DNA from: Cyclobacteriaceae bacterium
Lineage (GTDB): Bacteria > Bacteroidota > Bacteroidia > Cytophagales > Cyclobacteriaceae
Length of the DNA: 14,968 bases
Assembly (NCBI GenBank): GCA_025363495.1
Contig: JANYDR010000116.1
Coordinates: 1-14,968 of the forward strand
Direction: 5' to 3'
Shown here: one piece after another, positions 6,175 through 14,013 of the stretch
Layout of the letters: the number at the start of each line of letters is the position of its first letter
Numbering within the stretch: position 1 is the stretch's first letter
The notes under the pieces: generated by a model
Databases searched by the model: none
Told to the model about the DNA's origin: nothing
What the model saw: the letters and a program-made list of their open reading frames with translations, nothing else
Translations under genes and position numbers: made by a program

Positions 6175-7436
6175 TTATGGCAATATTTGAGCCGGTATTG
6201 CTGTTTCCGGCTGTAATGCAAGCTTACTTCTCAACGTCATCATATCATCACTTACCTTCCTATCCAGGATCTTAGCATAGTGTTGAGTCGTTTTGAGATT
6301 TATGTGTCCGAGCATTTTTGAAACGCTTTCAATCGGTACTCCGTTGGTGAGTGTAACAGTCGTTGCAAAAGTGTGCCTGGCACAATGGAAAGTTAACTCC
6401 TAATCCCCAAAACGCCAGTGATTTCTTTTAAATACGAGTTCATTTTCTGATTGCTTAAGATGGGCAGTGCCAGATCTTCGTTAATACATTTTACGTTGCC
6501 ATCGTATTTCATTATGATGTCAAGCGCAATTGGAAGCAAAGGAATTCTCGATGTTATATCTGTTTTTTGTCTTTTTGTAGAAATCCATTTTTCACCATCA
6601 ATGCCAACAATAATTTCTGTGCGCTTTAGTTTTTTTATGTCGGCGTAGGCCAACCCTGTGAAACAACTGAAAATGAAAATATCCTTAACAATATCCAGCC
6701 GTTTACTGACAAACGCTTTCTTGTAGATAAGTTCTATTTCTTCTTTGGATAGGTATTCTCGGGTAATTTCCTTTTTACTCATCTTATATCCAATGAATGG
6801 ATCTCGTTGAAGCCAACCATTCTTCATGCATATATGAATAATCTTTTTCAGGTTGCTGACATATTTGATAGAAGTGTTGTGACTGCAATTTCTTACAGTC
6901 TTCAACCAGAACTCAAATTCAGTTGCGAACTCGTATGAGAGTTTGTTGATCTCAATATCTGATGTCTTGTACTTCCATTGTACAAATGATTCTGTATGGG
7001 TCAACACTGTTTCATATCGTTCGAGTGTTCCAGGGGAGAAATCCTTATTGACTAAAGCAGCAACCTGTGAATTGTGATGGCGGAACACCTCCATCAGCAT
7101 CTTTGACTTTTCAATCTTACCGTCGATTTTTTGTCGCAGGGCTTTAACTGTTATTGCCTCGCCATTTGCAATTAATTGACGCTGGGCTTCATACACTCTT
7201 CCCCGAAGAGTATCAAGGTGTGCGTTAAGCGCTCGTGCATCTTCTTTGGTTCCAATGGGCCTTTCCGCTTCACCATTCCACCGAACTGGATCCCATTTGC
7301 GCTGCGTTGAGATCTCTGTTCGTTCACATCCAACACTAATTCTCGTGTAGATTGGCAAGGCATTTTTCACAAAGCTCCTGGGCTTTTTGAAGTAGAACAA
7401 CACACTGAATCGATTCATACGTCTTGTTAAATGCAT
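6175..7436 (-). pseudogene. tyrosine recombinase (integrase), frameshifted before the catalytic R-H-Y motifs
   Basis: This is a site-specific integrase of the Bacteroidota type. The intact frame covers 347 residues (7436 to 6393). Residues 7-100 form the arm-DNA-binding region (NRFSVLFYFKK...QRKWDPVRWNG), about 112-215 the SAM-like core-binding domain, and 225-347 the start of the catalytic domain, with CFTGLAYADIKKLK where many recombinases have the first Arg (Ala here, as in related Bacteroidota enzymes). After ITGVLGIRS the frame stops at 6393-6395. The neighbouring frame carries the missing end, beginning ELTFHCARHTFATT, then SKMLGHINLKTTQHYAKIL with the Tyr, and stopping at TAA 6175-6177. 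Loss of one base near 6397-6406 restores a 420-aa enzyme. Met 7 (7418) may be the true start. Without the H-x-x-R and Tyr motifs the product cannot recombine DNA, unless the shift is a sequencing error. Confidence 0.85.
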
Positions 7437-7519
7437 TTATAAAATTATAAGTGCAATCACTTGCTTTCAAGATGTTCAACCTTTGAACCTGTTGAAAGTC
7501 AATTCGTTAGAAGAAATCT

Positions 7520-7565
7520 GGTGAGTACTTTTTTGGCTATTCAGGTACTCACCAAAGTACTCACC
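7520..7565. repeat. three GTACTCACC repeats between integrase and tRNA
   Basis: GGTGAGTAC (7520-7528) is inverted relative to GTACTCACC at 7545-7553 and 7557-7565. The two direct copies start 12 bp apart, and the inverted copy is separated from them by 16 bp. The cluster lies about 85-100 bp upstream of the integrase start and about 100 bp from the tRNA 3' end, where phage and integrative-element integrases normally have arm-type binding sites. That role is inferred from position and repeat structure. Confidence 0.55.
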
Positions 7566-7610
7566 AATAGAACCCTATTGAATGCATAATTTGATAAGCC
7601 CTAGAAATGC

Positions 7611-7645
7611 AAAAAGCCTGAAATCTTTCGATTTGCAGGCTTTTG
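7611..7645 (-). terminator. rho-independent terminator of tRNA-Ser
   Basis: AAAAGCCTG-AAATC-TTTC-GATTT-(G)-CAGGCTTTT folds into a long hairpin of about 14 bp with one bulged base and a 4-nt loop. On the minus strand it ends in a run of five T, 23 bp downstream of the tRNA 3' end. The A-run on the other side means it could also stop transcription from the left. Confidence 0.7.
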
Positions 7646-7667
7646 TCTTGTTTGATACTGTTATCAG

Positions 7668-7754
7668 CAGAGGAGGAGGGATTCGAACCCCCGGAACCCG
7701 TGAAGGTTCTCCGGTTTTCAAGACCGGTGCAATAAACCGCTCTACCACTCCTCT
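7668..7754 (-). tRNA. tRNA-Ser(UGA)
   Basis: 87 nt. The 7-bp acceptor stem AGAGGAG/CTCCTCT is perfect. The D arm has TGGTAGAGCGG, and the anticodon arm CCGGT-CTTGAAA-ACCGG gives anticodon TGA. A long variable arm follows (GAACC-TTCAC-GGGTTC region), and the T arm contains GGTTCGAATCC. The long variable arm, G discriminator and UGA anticodon all point to serine. CCA is not encoded (CTG follows G73). An integrase gene lies just past the 3' end, consistent with use of this tRNA as an integration target, although no second copy of its 3' end was found to the left. Confidence 0.95.
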
Positions 7755-7961
7755 GTTTACCATGCCAAAAGCCGTCTTGAACCAGCTTGAGGTCGAAATT
7801 TTCATTTCGGGATTGCAAAAATAACGCTTTGAGCCGAACTGCAAAACTCCGCCTCGAAAGATGAAAAGAGGGCTTATCAGGTCTGCCAAAATCGGTATGC
7901 AAACAAGTGGAAATGGAAATCGTAAGATTGAGTACTTTATAAGATCAATTTCTTTTAACCA

Positions 7962-9404
7962 ATGCATTTCAAAGCCTACTTCGTCAGAGTCTTTATTCTT
8001 TTTATCTGTTTTTATCTCAGGGCTCTTTCTGTTAGCCATGCACAGCATAACTCATTATCAGAAAAAATTGAAAAGTATTTACAAGGCAGACTCACGAATA
8101 GCGATATTCCGGGATTGGCGATAGCGGTTGTCCATTACGACACTGTCATTTTCACGAAAGGATATGGATTCACCGGAGATCGTCAGCCGGTCACCGCCAA
8201 TACACCTTTTGCCATCGCATCATTGAGTAAAGGTTTTACAGCAACCGCTGTTCTTCAGCTTGTAGATTCTGGATTGATTGACCTGGACAAACCTGTTGGA
8301 AACTATATTCCATCGTTGAAAATAAATGATCCGAGGACAAATCATATTACAACACGACAATTGTTGAACCAAACCTCCGGACTATCTGACAAAGGTTATC
8401 CTGAATTTAAATTTAATACTCAGCCAAAAACATTTTCAGATCTATTAACAAATATTAAATCAGTGCGTGTTGTCAATAATCCTGGAGAGAAATTTCATTA
8501 TCATAATCCCAACTATCAACTTCTTGCATTGCTTGTGGAATCAGTAAGTGGAAAGAAATTCCCTGACTACATGCAGCAAAATGTTTTTAATCCCCTGGGT
8601 ATGAAAGACACTAAAGATTTTTCCAGCACAGGCCTGTGGAATTCCACAATACTTAATGGACATATTTTCTTTTTTGGGAGACCAATAGCGATGCAGGAGC
8701 CCGAATTATTTATCGAAGGAGCTGGAGGTATCGTCTCAACTGCCAACGATATGGCTCGATGGTTGGCAATGCAAGCCAATGGAAGTTTTCATGATACAAA
8801 ACTTATAAGTGACAAGAGCCTTGCATTAATGCGAACTCCATCTGATGCAAAAAAACATTATGCGATGGGTTGGATGACAAATGGCTCTCAAAGTGTTTAT
8901 CATGGTGGCACCTTTTGGACATACAGTTCGGAAGAAATTGTTTTTACAAACAATGGTTACGGTGTGGTGCTTTTGTTCAATACTGGTATCAACCCTTTTC
9001 AGGACTATCGTTCTTATCTCCAGGGCATCACCGATATTCTAAATCAGAAGGAAGTGAATTCATCAATACTGCCTTATTGGTTCTGGCCGGGCATCAGTAT
9101 GTTAATACTATTATTTTTTATTGGCTTGTCAATTACCACACTCTTTGGTGTAAAGCAATGGTATGACAGTTACAGGAATCGATCTTTCTGGAAATCCTGT
9201 TCATTATTGTTTATACGGGTGTTGCCAATTTTCCTTCTGTTTTTCTTACCTCAATTGATCGAGATATTGGCTGATCGCGTTCTCAGCTGGTACCGTATAT
9301 TCTTAATGGCCCCGGACGTCCTATCAGGAACAGCACTTTTGGCTTTCATAAATTTTTTGATAGTCTTGGTGCGAATACGGTATGTTGTTAAACAACCGAA
9401 CTGA
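7962..9404 (+). CDS. serine beta-lactamase-like hydrolase with C-terminal membrane helices
   Basis: 480 aa. An N-terminal signal (residues 1-27, ending SVSHA-Q) is followed by a class C beta-lactamase/DD-peptidase (PF00144-type) domain at about 32-360. The nucleophile motif is SLSK (Ser87, Lys90), the second motif is Tyr180-His-Asn182 in HYHNPNY, and the third is His314-Gly-Gly in VYHGGTFWTY. GAGGIVSTANDMARW (253-267) is a further family hallmark. The C-terminus (about 370-472) holds roughly three membrane helices, so the catalytic domain is probably tethered to the inner membrane and faces the periplasm. Such proteins act on peptidoglycan-like peptides, D-amino-acid peptides or esters; beta-lactam resistance should not be assumed. 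The gene is single, starts about 200 bp right of tRNA-Ser and is convergent with the next gene. Confidence 0.85.
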   Translation: MHFKAYFVRVFILFICFYLRALSVSHAQHNSLSEKIEKYLQGRLTNSDIPGLAIAVVHYDTVIFTKGYGFTGDRQPVTANTPFAIASLSKGFTATAVLQLVDSGLIDLDKPVGNYIPSLKINDPRTNHITTRQLLNQTSGLSDKGYPEFKFNTQPKTFSDLLTNIKSVRVVNNPGEKFHYHNPNYQLLALLVESVSGKKFPDYMQQNVFNPLGMKDTKDFSSTGLWNSTILNGHIFFFGRPIAMQEPELFIEGAGGIVSTANDMARWLAMQANGSFHDTKLISDKSLALMRTPSDAKKHYAMGWMTNGSQSVYHGGTFWTYSSEEIVFTNNGYGVVLLFNTGINPFQDYRSYLQGITDILNQKEVNSSILPYWFWPGISMLILLFFIGLSITTLFGVKQWYDSYRNRSFWKSCSLLFIRVLPIFLLFFLPQLIEILADRVLSWYRIFLMAPDVLSGTALLAFINFLIVLVRIRYVVKQPN

Positions 9405-9410
9405 CAAATT

Positions 9411-9432
9411 AGTGGACTCCGATCAAAGTCAC
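9411..9432. terminator. possible bidirectional terminator hairpin between convergent genes
   Basis: AGTG(G)ACT at 9411-9418 pairs with AGTCACT at 9426-9432 across an 8-nt loop, with one bulged G. It overlaps the stop codon of the leftward gene. There is no strong T-run, so termination here is only a suggestion. Confidence 0.25.
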
Positions 9433-10946
9433 TCTTCACTAAAATCCGTAAAGGTTTTCTTTAACTCTTTCGTCGTGGGTACACCCTGTGAAATAGCAGG
9501 CAGTTCAAGAGAAGTCAACTGATCTGTATTTAATAATCTAATTAATTCATCACGATCAAATTCAAATTCAGAGATTCTTCTCGCAGATTTGAGCGAATAT
9601 TTTCTAGCGAAGAAATTTCCTTTTAGCTGTAGTTGCGTTCTAAGCTCACGATTAGTTTTTATCTTGTTCTGATACTCATTTGAAGAACGACCTATTACTT
9701 GTCCTGCTTCCAGCGAGTTTAGTGTTAGCACTGATGTTCCACCGACTACAGAAACTCCCTTCGAGCCATCTGAAGGAATTACAAGCGGCGAAATACCGGT
9801 AACGGCTCCAAGTGTAGCAGTTAATATAGTTCGGTTTTTCTTTCCCTTTCGCGCACGTTTGAAAGTCGCTTCAAGTTTTTCGTTATTCTGGTCTAGCAAG
9901 TCAATAAGATTTTTCGTCGCGGCCAGCGTGTTGAAATATTTTTGATAAAGAATTTTATCTTTTAACTCTACGTTTTCTGTTTCATTAACAGTCACTCTCA
10001 CTTTACGCTGCACGCGGTTGCTACTCTTATCAAAAGCAAAAAAAGTAAAATAGACTTCTTTCTTTTTTTCCGCCTCGTCCACAAAATCATAACCCGGCGA
10101 CCAAGTAAACTCCCGCTGCACTTTTGAATTTTCTTTTAAAGAGCTTTTGGGAACGTGAGGATTTGAACTGATAAAATCGACTTGGTCAATATTATCGTCA
10201 CCATTGGGATCTGAAACGTAAATCTTAAAATAGATGACTTCATTTTCTTTTATGTTCCAGACAGTGTCGCTGGGCACCAGTAAAATTTCAGGAGGAAGAT
10301 CAAGCTGTGTCTGCGCTACATGGATCTTTCCTATTGTTTCAGCTTTGTCGGGCTGGTCTTCCACAATAAACCCAATCGATAAAGGTGCGGTTTTTAAACT
10401 ATTGAATTGTGTGCGTGAAGGTGTCCAGGTTACCTGACCCAGAGATGTAAGCACAGCACCTTCAGGCATCTCCGATTCACGCGACTTGAAAATAACGGGA
10501 TCACCATCAGGATCGCGTACATAGTCCGCTGGGATTTGATACTTGGAGGGAGTATTCTGCTTTACATAAAAGGTAGGAAGATCCCCGACTATCGGAGGAC
10601 GGTTCACGTGGCTCACTATAAAATTAATGGGCTGACGGGTACGCCTTCCTTCTTTCAACTCTACTTGAAAAATTACGCTTATTTCTTTTCTCTTCTCAAG
10701 ACGATCTACAAGATCGAATGAAGGAGTCCATTTGAAATTACCAAGGGAGTCAAGCTGCATGCCAAGTCCCGATCCACCATCCAGTGAAAACCTGATCGGG
10801 AGACTGTTATCATTTAACGTTACCGTGAAAGCAATCTCTTTCCCTTCTTCCAGTTGGGTCCAGCCAGCCTGTGACGGAAAAACTAGTTGCTGTGCAAAAA
10901 TATTGAGGGTGCAAATAGTCAACAAGAAAAGCAAAACAACTCGCAT
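9429..10946 (-). CDS. secreted protein with three Ig/cadherin-like repeats
   Basis: 505 aa with a signal peptide (MRVVLLFLLTICTLNIFAQQ). Three beta-sandwich repeats of about 100 residues follow, at roughly 21-113, 116-212 and 218-322. Each carries the same strand-turn motif: LGNFKWTPSFDLVD at 68-81, LGQVTWTPSRTQFN at 169-182 and REFTWSPGYDFVD at 278-290. The second and third also have DPDGDP/DPNGDD acidic turns, typical of calcium-binding cadherin-like or putative-Ig (He_PIG) domains. The last 180 residues differ: a charged helix (328-370), a Gly/Ser/Val-rich hydrophobic stretch (373-410) and another charged helical region (411-470). No PEP-CTERM-like or T9SS sorting domain is evident. Function unknown; adhesion or an envelope scaffold is a guess. 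It is convergent with the serine hydrolase gene and divergent from the alkyltransferase-like gene. Confidence 0.7.
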   Translation of the reverse strand: MRVVLLFLLTICTLNIFAQQLVFPSQAGWTQLEEGKEIAFTVTLNDNSLPIRFSLDGGSGLGMQLDSLGNFKWTPSFDLVDRLEKRKEISVIFQVELKEGRRTRQPINFIVSHVNRPPIVGDLPTFYVKQNTPSKYQIPADYVRDPDGDPVIFKSRESEMPEGAVLTSLGQVTWTPSRTQFNSLKTAPLSIGFIVEDQPDKAETIGKIHVAQTQLDLPPEILLVPSDTVWNIKENEVIYFKIYVSDPNGDDNIDQVDFISSNPHVPKSSLKENSKVQREFTWSPGYDFVDEAEKKKEVYFTFFAFDKSSNRVQRKVRVTVNETENVELKDKILYQKYFNTLAATKNLIDLLDQNNEKLEATFKRARKGKKNRTILTATLGAVTGISPLVIPSDGSKGVSVVGGTSVLTLNSLEAGQVIGRSSNEYQNKIKTNRELRTQLQLKGNFFARKYSLKSARRISEFEFDRDELIRLLNTDQLTSLELPAISQGVPTTKELKKTFTDFSEE

Positions 10947-11047
10947 GAAGCTTGGATAAAGGTTATGGGTAAAAGTAACTCACGATTTCAGATAGATGCA
11001 ATTTTTTGGATAAAAGCTATCTTTCCATAGCAATTCGGTCGTTAACC

Positions 11048-11395
11048 ATGGCGAAAAACAAAAAGGAACCGGTCAAGTACAACTTTTTTGATGATGTGTA
11101 TGCCGTTGTTAAGCTTATTCCGAAAGGAAGAGTTACAAATTATGGCGCTATCGGTCGCTACCTCGGCACCGGATTAAGCGCGCGCATGGTAGGATGGGCA
11201 ATGAATGCAGCCCATGCTCATAAAAAACTTCCGGCACATCGTGTCGTTAACGCCCAGGGACTTCTTACAGGCAAGCATCATTTCGAAACACCAACGGCAA
11301 TGCAGGAGCGTTTGGAGAAGGATGGTGTTGTGGTGAAGAAGGATAAGGTGCAGGATTTTGAGAAGAGGTTTTGGGATCCTGCTAAGGAGCTGTAA
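11048..11395 (+). CDS. alkyltransferase-like protein (ATL), MGMT DNA-binding domain without active Cys
   Basis: 115 aa from ATG 11048; an upstream in-frame extension from 11006 is unlikely to be used because family members begin near FDDVYAVVKLIPKG. The fold is that of the C-terminal DNA-binding domain of O6-alkylguanine-DNA alkyltransferase: KGRVTNYGAIG (27-36, with Tyr32), SARMVGWAM (44-52, with the Arg46 finger that replaces a flipped base), then the active-site region PAHRVVN (62-68). The catalytic Cys of PCHRV is replaced by Ala63, so it cannot accept alkyl groups. Known ATL proteins (often PWHRV) bind O6-alkylguanine and hand it to nucleotide excision repair. The same role is inferred here. 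The gene is divergent from the Ig-repeat gene and convergent with the symporter gene 81 bp away. Confidence 0.85.
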   Translation: MAKNKKEPVKYNFFDDVYAVVKLIPKGRVTNYGAIGRYLGTGLSARMVGWAMNAAHAHKKLPAHRVVNAQGLLTGKHHFETPTAMQERLEKDGVVVKKDKVQDFEKRFWDPAKEL

Positions 11396-11401
11396 AATCG
11401 T

Positions 11402-11478
11402 AATCGGTAGTCTCTCAATTTGAAATAGTATTTCCTATTTACAGCGGACCACCGAACAATTACAGATGATCACCGATT
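11402..11478. other. interval between convergent genes, with long-range inverted repeat
   Basis: AATCGGT (11402-11408) and ACCGATT (11472-11478) are perfect 7-bp inverted repeats about 63 nt apart, with an AAATAG/CTATTT hairpin between them. The right arm overlaps the symporter stop codon. It could form part of a bidirectional terminator, but the arms are short for that distance. Confidence 0.25.
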
Positions 11479-12925
11479 AATTTTTTTGCTTCGTGGACAC
11501 GACCCACAGTGCCCCAAACGTAAGTGCTCCATTAAGTATCAACAATTCATTCCCGATTTTATAACCAGAGAACCACTCAGCTGAATTGGAGGTGATCCAG
11601 AATGACAGCAATGGAGGAATAAGGCAGACAACCGGTACGATTACGCCTTTCAGATTTCGTTTTGTGAAAAGCCCAAATGTAAACAAGCCAAGCAAGGGAC
11701 CGTAGGTATAACCGGCTACGATCAGCACAGTATTAATCAGCGATCCCTGATTAAGCTCTTTGGAAATCAGGATGATCACAAGAAATAGTGCTGAGAATCC
11801 AACATGCACGAAGTTTTTCTGTCTTCTCTTTATGTTTTCAGGCTTGTTTTTGAAATCAAGAAAATCAATGCAAAATGAAGTGGTAAGAGAGGCAAGAGCT
11901 GAGTCGGCACTTGCATACGAAGATGCAATGATGCCAAGCAAGAAGAAAATTCCAGCCAGCAGACCGAAATTATTTAATGCCAGTCGAGGATATAATTCGT
12001 CACTCACAGCAGGCAAAGGAATTCCTTCCATTGTGCTATAGATATATAATAGCGCACCCAGTGTGAGAAAAAGAAAATTGACGATAACAAGGGAGAAGGT
12101 AAGCCAGAACATATTCTTCTGTGCTTCACCAAGATTTTTACAAGTAAGGTTTTTCTGCATCAGATCCTGATCGAGTCCCGTCATGGCAATCGCGATGAAT
12201 GCTCCGCCAAAGAATTGCTTTGGAAAAAATAACGTACTGTTAGGATCATCAAAAAAGAAAATTTTTGAATAATCGCTATTGGAAACAGTTCGAACCATGT
12301 CGCCAAATGAAAGGCCAAGCCTTTGAGTTATCAGGTATACACTAATAACAACAGCCGACACAAGAAATATAGTTTGAAAAGCATCTGTCCAAACAATGGT
12401 TTTGATCCCTCCCTTGAATGTGTAGATCCAGATCAGGAAAATTGTAATCGTCACCGTCACGTAAAAGGGAACGTTCCAGGCGTCAAAAAGAAAGAGTTGA
12501 AGTACTGTAGCCGAAAGGCAAAGACGTAATGAAGATCCCATCGTTCTCGAAAGCAGGAAAAAGAAGGCGCCGGTTTTGTAAGACCATGAGTCAAAGCGCT
12601 GTTCGAGGTATGTATAGATAGAAACAAGATTGAGCCGGTAATATAATGGCATCAGCACAGTCATAATTACCGCATACCCTATAATGTAGCCAAGGACAAC
12701 CTGAAAATAAGAGAAGCCTACTTTGCCCACACTTCCAGGTAATGAAACGAAGGTTATACCCGAAAGCGAAGATCCAATCATTCCAAAGGCTACCAGGTAC
12801 CATGGAGACTGTCGGTTAGCAGTAAAAAAAGTGTCAGTCGTGGCCCCTTTGGAGGTAATAACAGATATAAGAATAAGCGCCGCGAAGTAAATCAGGATGA
12901 TGGTAAGGACCAGGTATGGACTCAT
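11477..12925 (-). CDS. sodium:solute symporter (SSS family)
   Basis: 482 aa, about 13 predicted membrane helices, the usual architecture and length of the SSS/PutP family. Family landmarks are the N-terminal TDTFFTANRQSPWYLVAFGMIGSSLSG region (30-56), YTYLEQRFDSWSY (104-116), TFKGGIKTIVWTDAFQ (169-184), MTGLDQDLMQKNL (248-260) and SSYASADSALASLTTSFCIDF (335-355); the Ser/Thr-rich helix of the last one supplies the Na2 sodium site. It imports an unidentified solute with sodium across the inner membrane. Sequence alone does not separate sugar, sialic-acid-like or monocarboxylate substrates, and no catabolic genes flank it. It is divergent from clpS, with 78 bp between the starts. Confidence 0.88.
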   Translation of the reverse strand: MSPYLVLTIILIYFAALILISVITSKGATTDTFFTANRQSPWYLVAFGMIGSSLSGITFVSLPGSVGKVGFSYFQVVLGYIIGYAVIMTVLMPLYYRLNLVSIYTYLEQRFDSWSYKTGAFFFLLSRTMGSSLRLCLSATVLQLFLFDAWNVPFYVTVTITIFLIWIYTFKGGIKTIVWTDAFQTIFLVSAVVISVYLITQRLGLSFGDMVRTVSNSDYSKIFFFDDPNSTLFFPKQFFGGAFIAIAMTGLDQDLMQKNLTCKNLGEAQKNMFWLTFSLVIVNFLFLTLGALLYIYSTMEGIPLPAVSDELYPRLALNNFGLLAGIFFLLGIIASSYASADSALASLTTSFCIDFLDFKNKPENIKRRQKNFVHVGFSALFLVIILISKELNQGSLINTVLIVAGYTYGPLLGLFTFGLFTKRNLKGVIVPVVCLIPPLLSFWITSNSAEWFSGYKIGNELLILNGALTFGALWVVSTKQKN

Positions 12926-12961
12926 GATATTATTTGAAGGGGCAAACTTGTTAATTTTTTT

Positions 12962-12969
12962 TACTTTTG
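12962..12969 (+). promoter_or_regulatory. possible -7 box of the clpS-recR promoter
   Basis: TACTTTTG matches the Bacteroidota -7 consensus TAnnTTTG and lies 34 bp before the clpS ATG. A TTTG at 12933-12936 could be the -33 element, but the 25-bp spacer is longer than the usual 19-21 bp, so support is only moderate. Confidence 0.45.
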
Positions 12970-13003
12970 GAACCAGTATCGCAAACTAATTGTGCATCAC
13001 ACG

Positions 13004-13291
13004 ATGGGAAAAGTTGTGAAACCTGCTTATCACGAAGAGAAGGCGGTAGAGATAATGGAGGAGGAGATCGATGTTAAAGACCTTGTGGTGTTTAATGATG
13101 ATGTAAATACGTTTGAGCACGTCATCACTACGCTGATCAGAGTATGCAAGCACACACCTGAGCAAGCCGAGCAGTGTACGATGCTTATTCATTATAAAGG
13201 TAAGTGTGCTGTGAAGACGGGCTTGTTTGAAGAGCTTAAGCCTATGCGTGATGGGATCTGTGAAGCTGGAATTGATGCAAAGATCCTTTGA
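13004..13291 (+). CDS. clpS: ClpS, N-end-rule adaptor of ClpAP protease
   Basis: 95 aa from ATG 13004; a GTG at 12992 in the same frame would add four residues and is less likely. The core LVVFNDDVNTFEHVITTLI (27-45) and MLIHYKGKCAVKTG (60-73) are the ClpS fold. Residues Asn31, Asp32, Asp33 and His63 correspond to the pocket that grips the N-terminal residue of substrates (N34, D35, D36, H66 in E. coli). The protein delivers N-degron substrates to ClpA-type unfoldases (ClpC in many Bacteroidota) in the cytoplasm. The N-terminal arm is short but acidic (EKAVEIMEEE), as expected for the flexible segment that enters the unfoldase. recR follows in the same frame after 33 bp, so co-transcription is likely. 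Confidence 0.92.
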   Translation: MGKVVKPAYHEEKAVEIMEEEIDVKDLVVFNDDVNTFEHVITTLIRVCKHTPEQAEQCTMLIHYKGKCAVKTGLFEELKPMRDGICEAGIDAKIL

Positions 13292-13324
13292 TCAGGATTT
13301 TTTAAACCTTACATATTAAACATT

Positions 13325-13933
13325 TTGGAATATCCTTCGAAACTTATTGAAGATGCTGTCAATGAAATATCCAGGCTCCCGGGCATTGGAAAGAAGACTG
13401 CTTTGCGGCTGGTGCTTCACCTTGTAAAAGAAAATGAAAATAAAACTCTTGCACTTACGGAGTCATTAAACAAACTTCGGGCAAACATTAAATTTTGCAA
13501 GACATGCCATTCTATTTCTGACAATGACGAATGCTCCATTTGCAGCAGTCATCGCCGCGATAGAAGCATTCTGTGCATTGTGGAGGAAAGTCGTGATGTG
13601 ATGGCAATTGAGAACACTGCTCAATTCCGGGGAGTATATCATGTCCTTGGCGGGATCATTTCACCAATGCAAGGTATAGGTCCATCTGAGTTAACAATTG
13701 ATTCATTATTGAGTCGTATAACCCGCCCGGGCGGAGAGATAAAGGAAATTATTCTTGCGATCAGTCCAACATTGGAGGGTGATACCACTGCTTTTTATCT
13801 GCATCGGAAATTGAAAGAATATCCTTTGAAAATTACTTCCATTGCGCGAGGCATTCCTATGGGTGGTGATCTTGAGTATGCAGATGAGATTACATTGGGC
13901 AGAAGTATTAATGCCAGGATACTTTTTAATTAA
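13325..13933 (+). CDS. recR: RecR recombination mediator
   Basis: 202 aa, the normal length. The helix-hairpin-helix is LPGIGKKTALRLVLHLV (18-34). The zinc finger uses Cys58, Cys61, Cys70 and Cys73. The Toprim domain runs from ILCIVEESRDVMAIE (82-96) to about 175, including YHVLGGIISPMQGIGP. RecR works with RecO (and RecF) to load RecA on SSB-coated single-stranded DNA at gaps. The frame is open back to the clpS stop, but no ATG or GTG occurs between that stop and conserved residue 2 onward, so TTG 13325 is the apparent start (encoding Met before EYPSKLIEDAV). There is no Shine-Dalgarno sequence in front, and the region before it is A/T-rich, as is common in this phylum. It follows clpS by 33 bp. 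Confidence 0.95.
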   Translation: MEYPSKLIEDAVNEISRLPGIGKKTALRLVLHLVKENENKTLALTESLNKLRANIKFCKTCHSISDNDECSICSSHRRDRSILCIVEESRDVMAIENTAQFRGVYHVLGGIISPMQGIGPSELTIDSLLSRITRPGGEIKEIILAISPTLEGDTTAFYLHRKLKEYPLKITSIARGIPMGGDLEYADEITLGRSINARILFN

Positions 13934-14013
13934 GTTAGATCGTTTTAAAGACTTGTATCTTTTCTTTCGGTAGGGGCCACTTCGGGGATCTTTGTTTCTG
14001 ATTTTTGAGGAGC

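Noticed and set aside
7668..7700. tRNA-Ser 3' end as attachment core with a second copy to the left
   Set aside because: I looked for a repeat of the terminal 15-20 bp in 1-7500 and did not find one; the distal end may lie outside the window or be lost.
7929..7938. TGAGTACTTT upstream of the serine hydrolase, matching the inverted copy of the GTACTCACC cluster
   Set aside because: Only 10 bp match and no second copy nearby; chance is sufficient. A real attachment site would need a longer shared core.
7575..8048. 157-codon leftward open frame across tRNA-Ser
   Set aside because: It overlaps the tRNA, its terminator and the start of the serine hydrolase gene, and its translation includes the antisense of these; a shadow.
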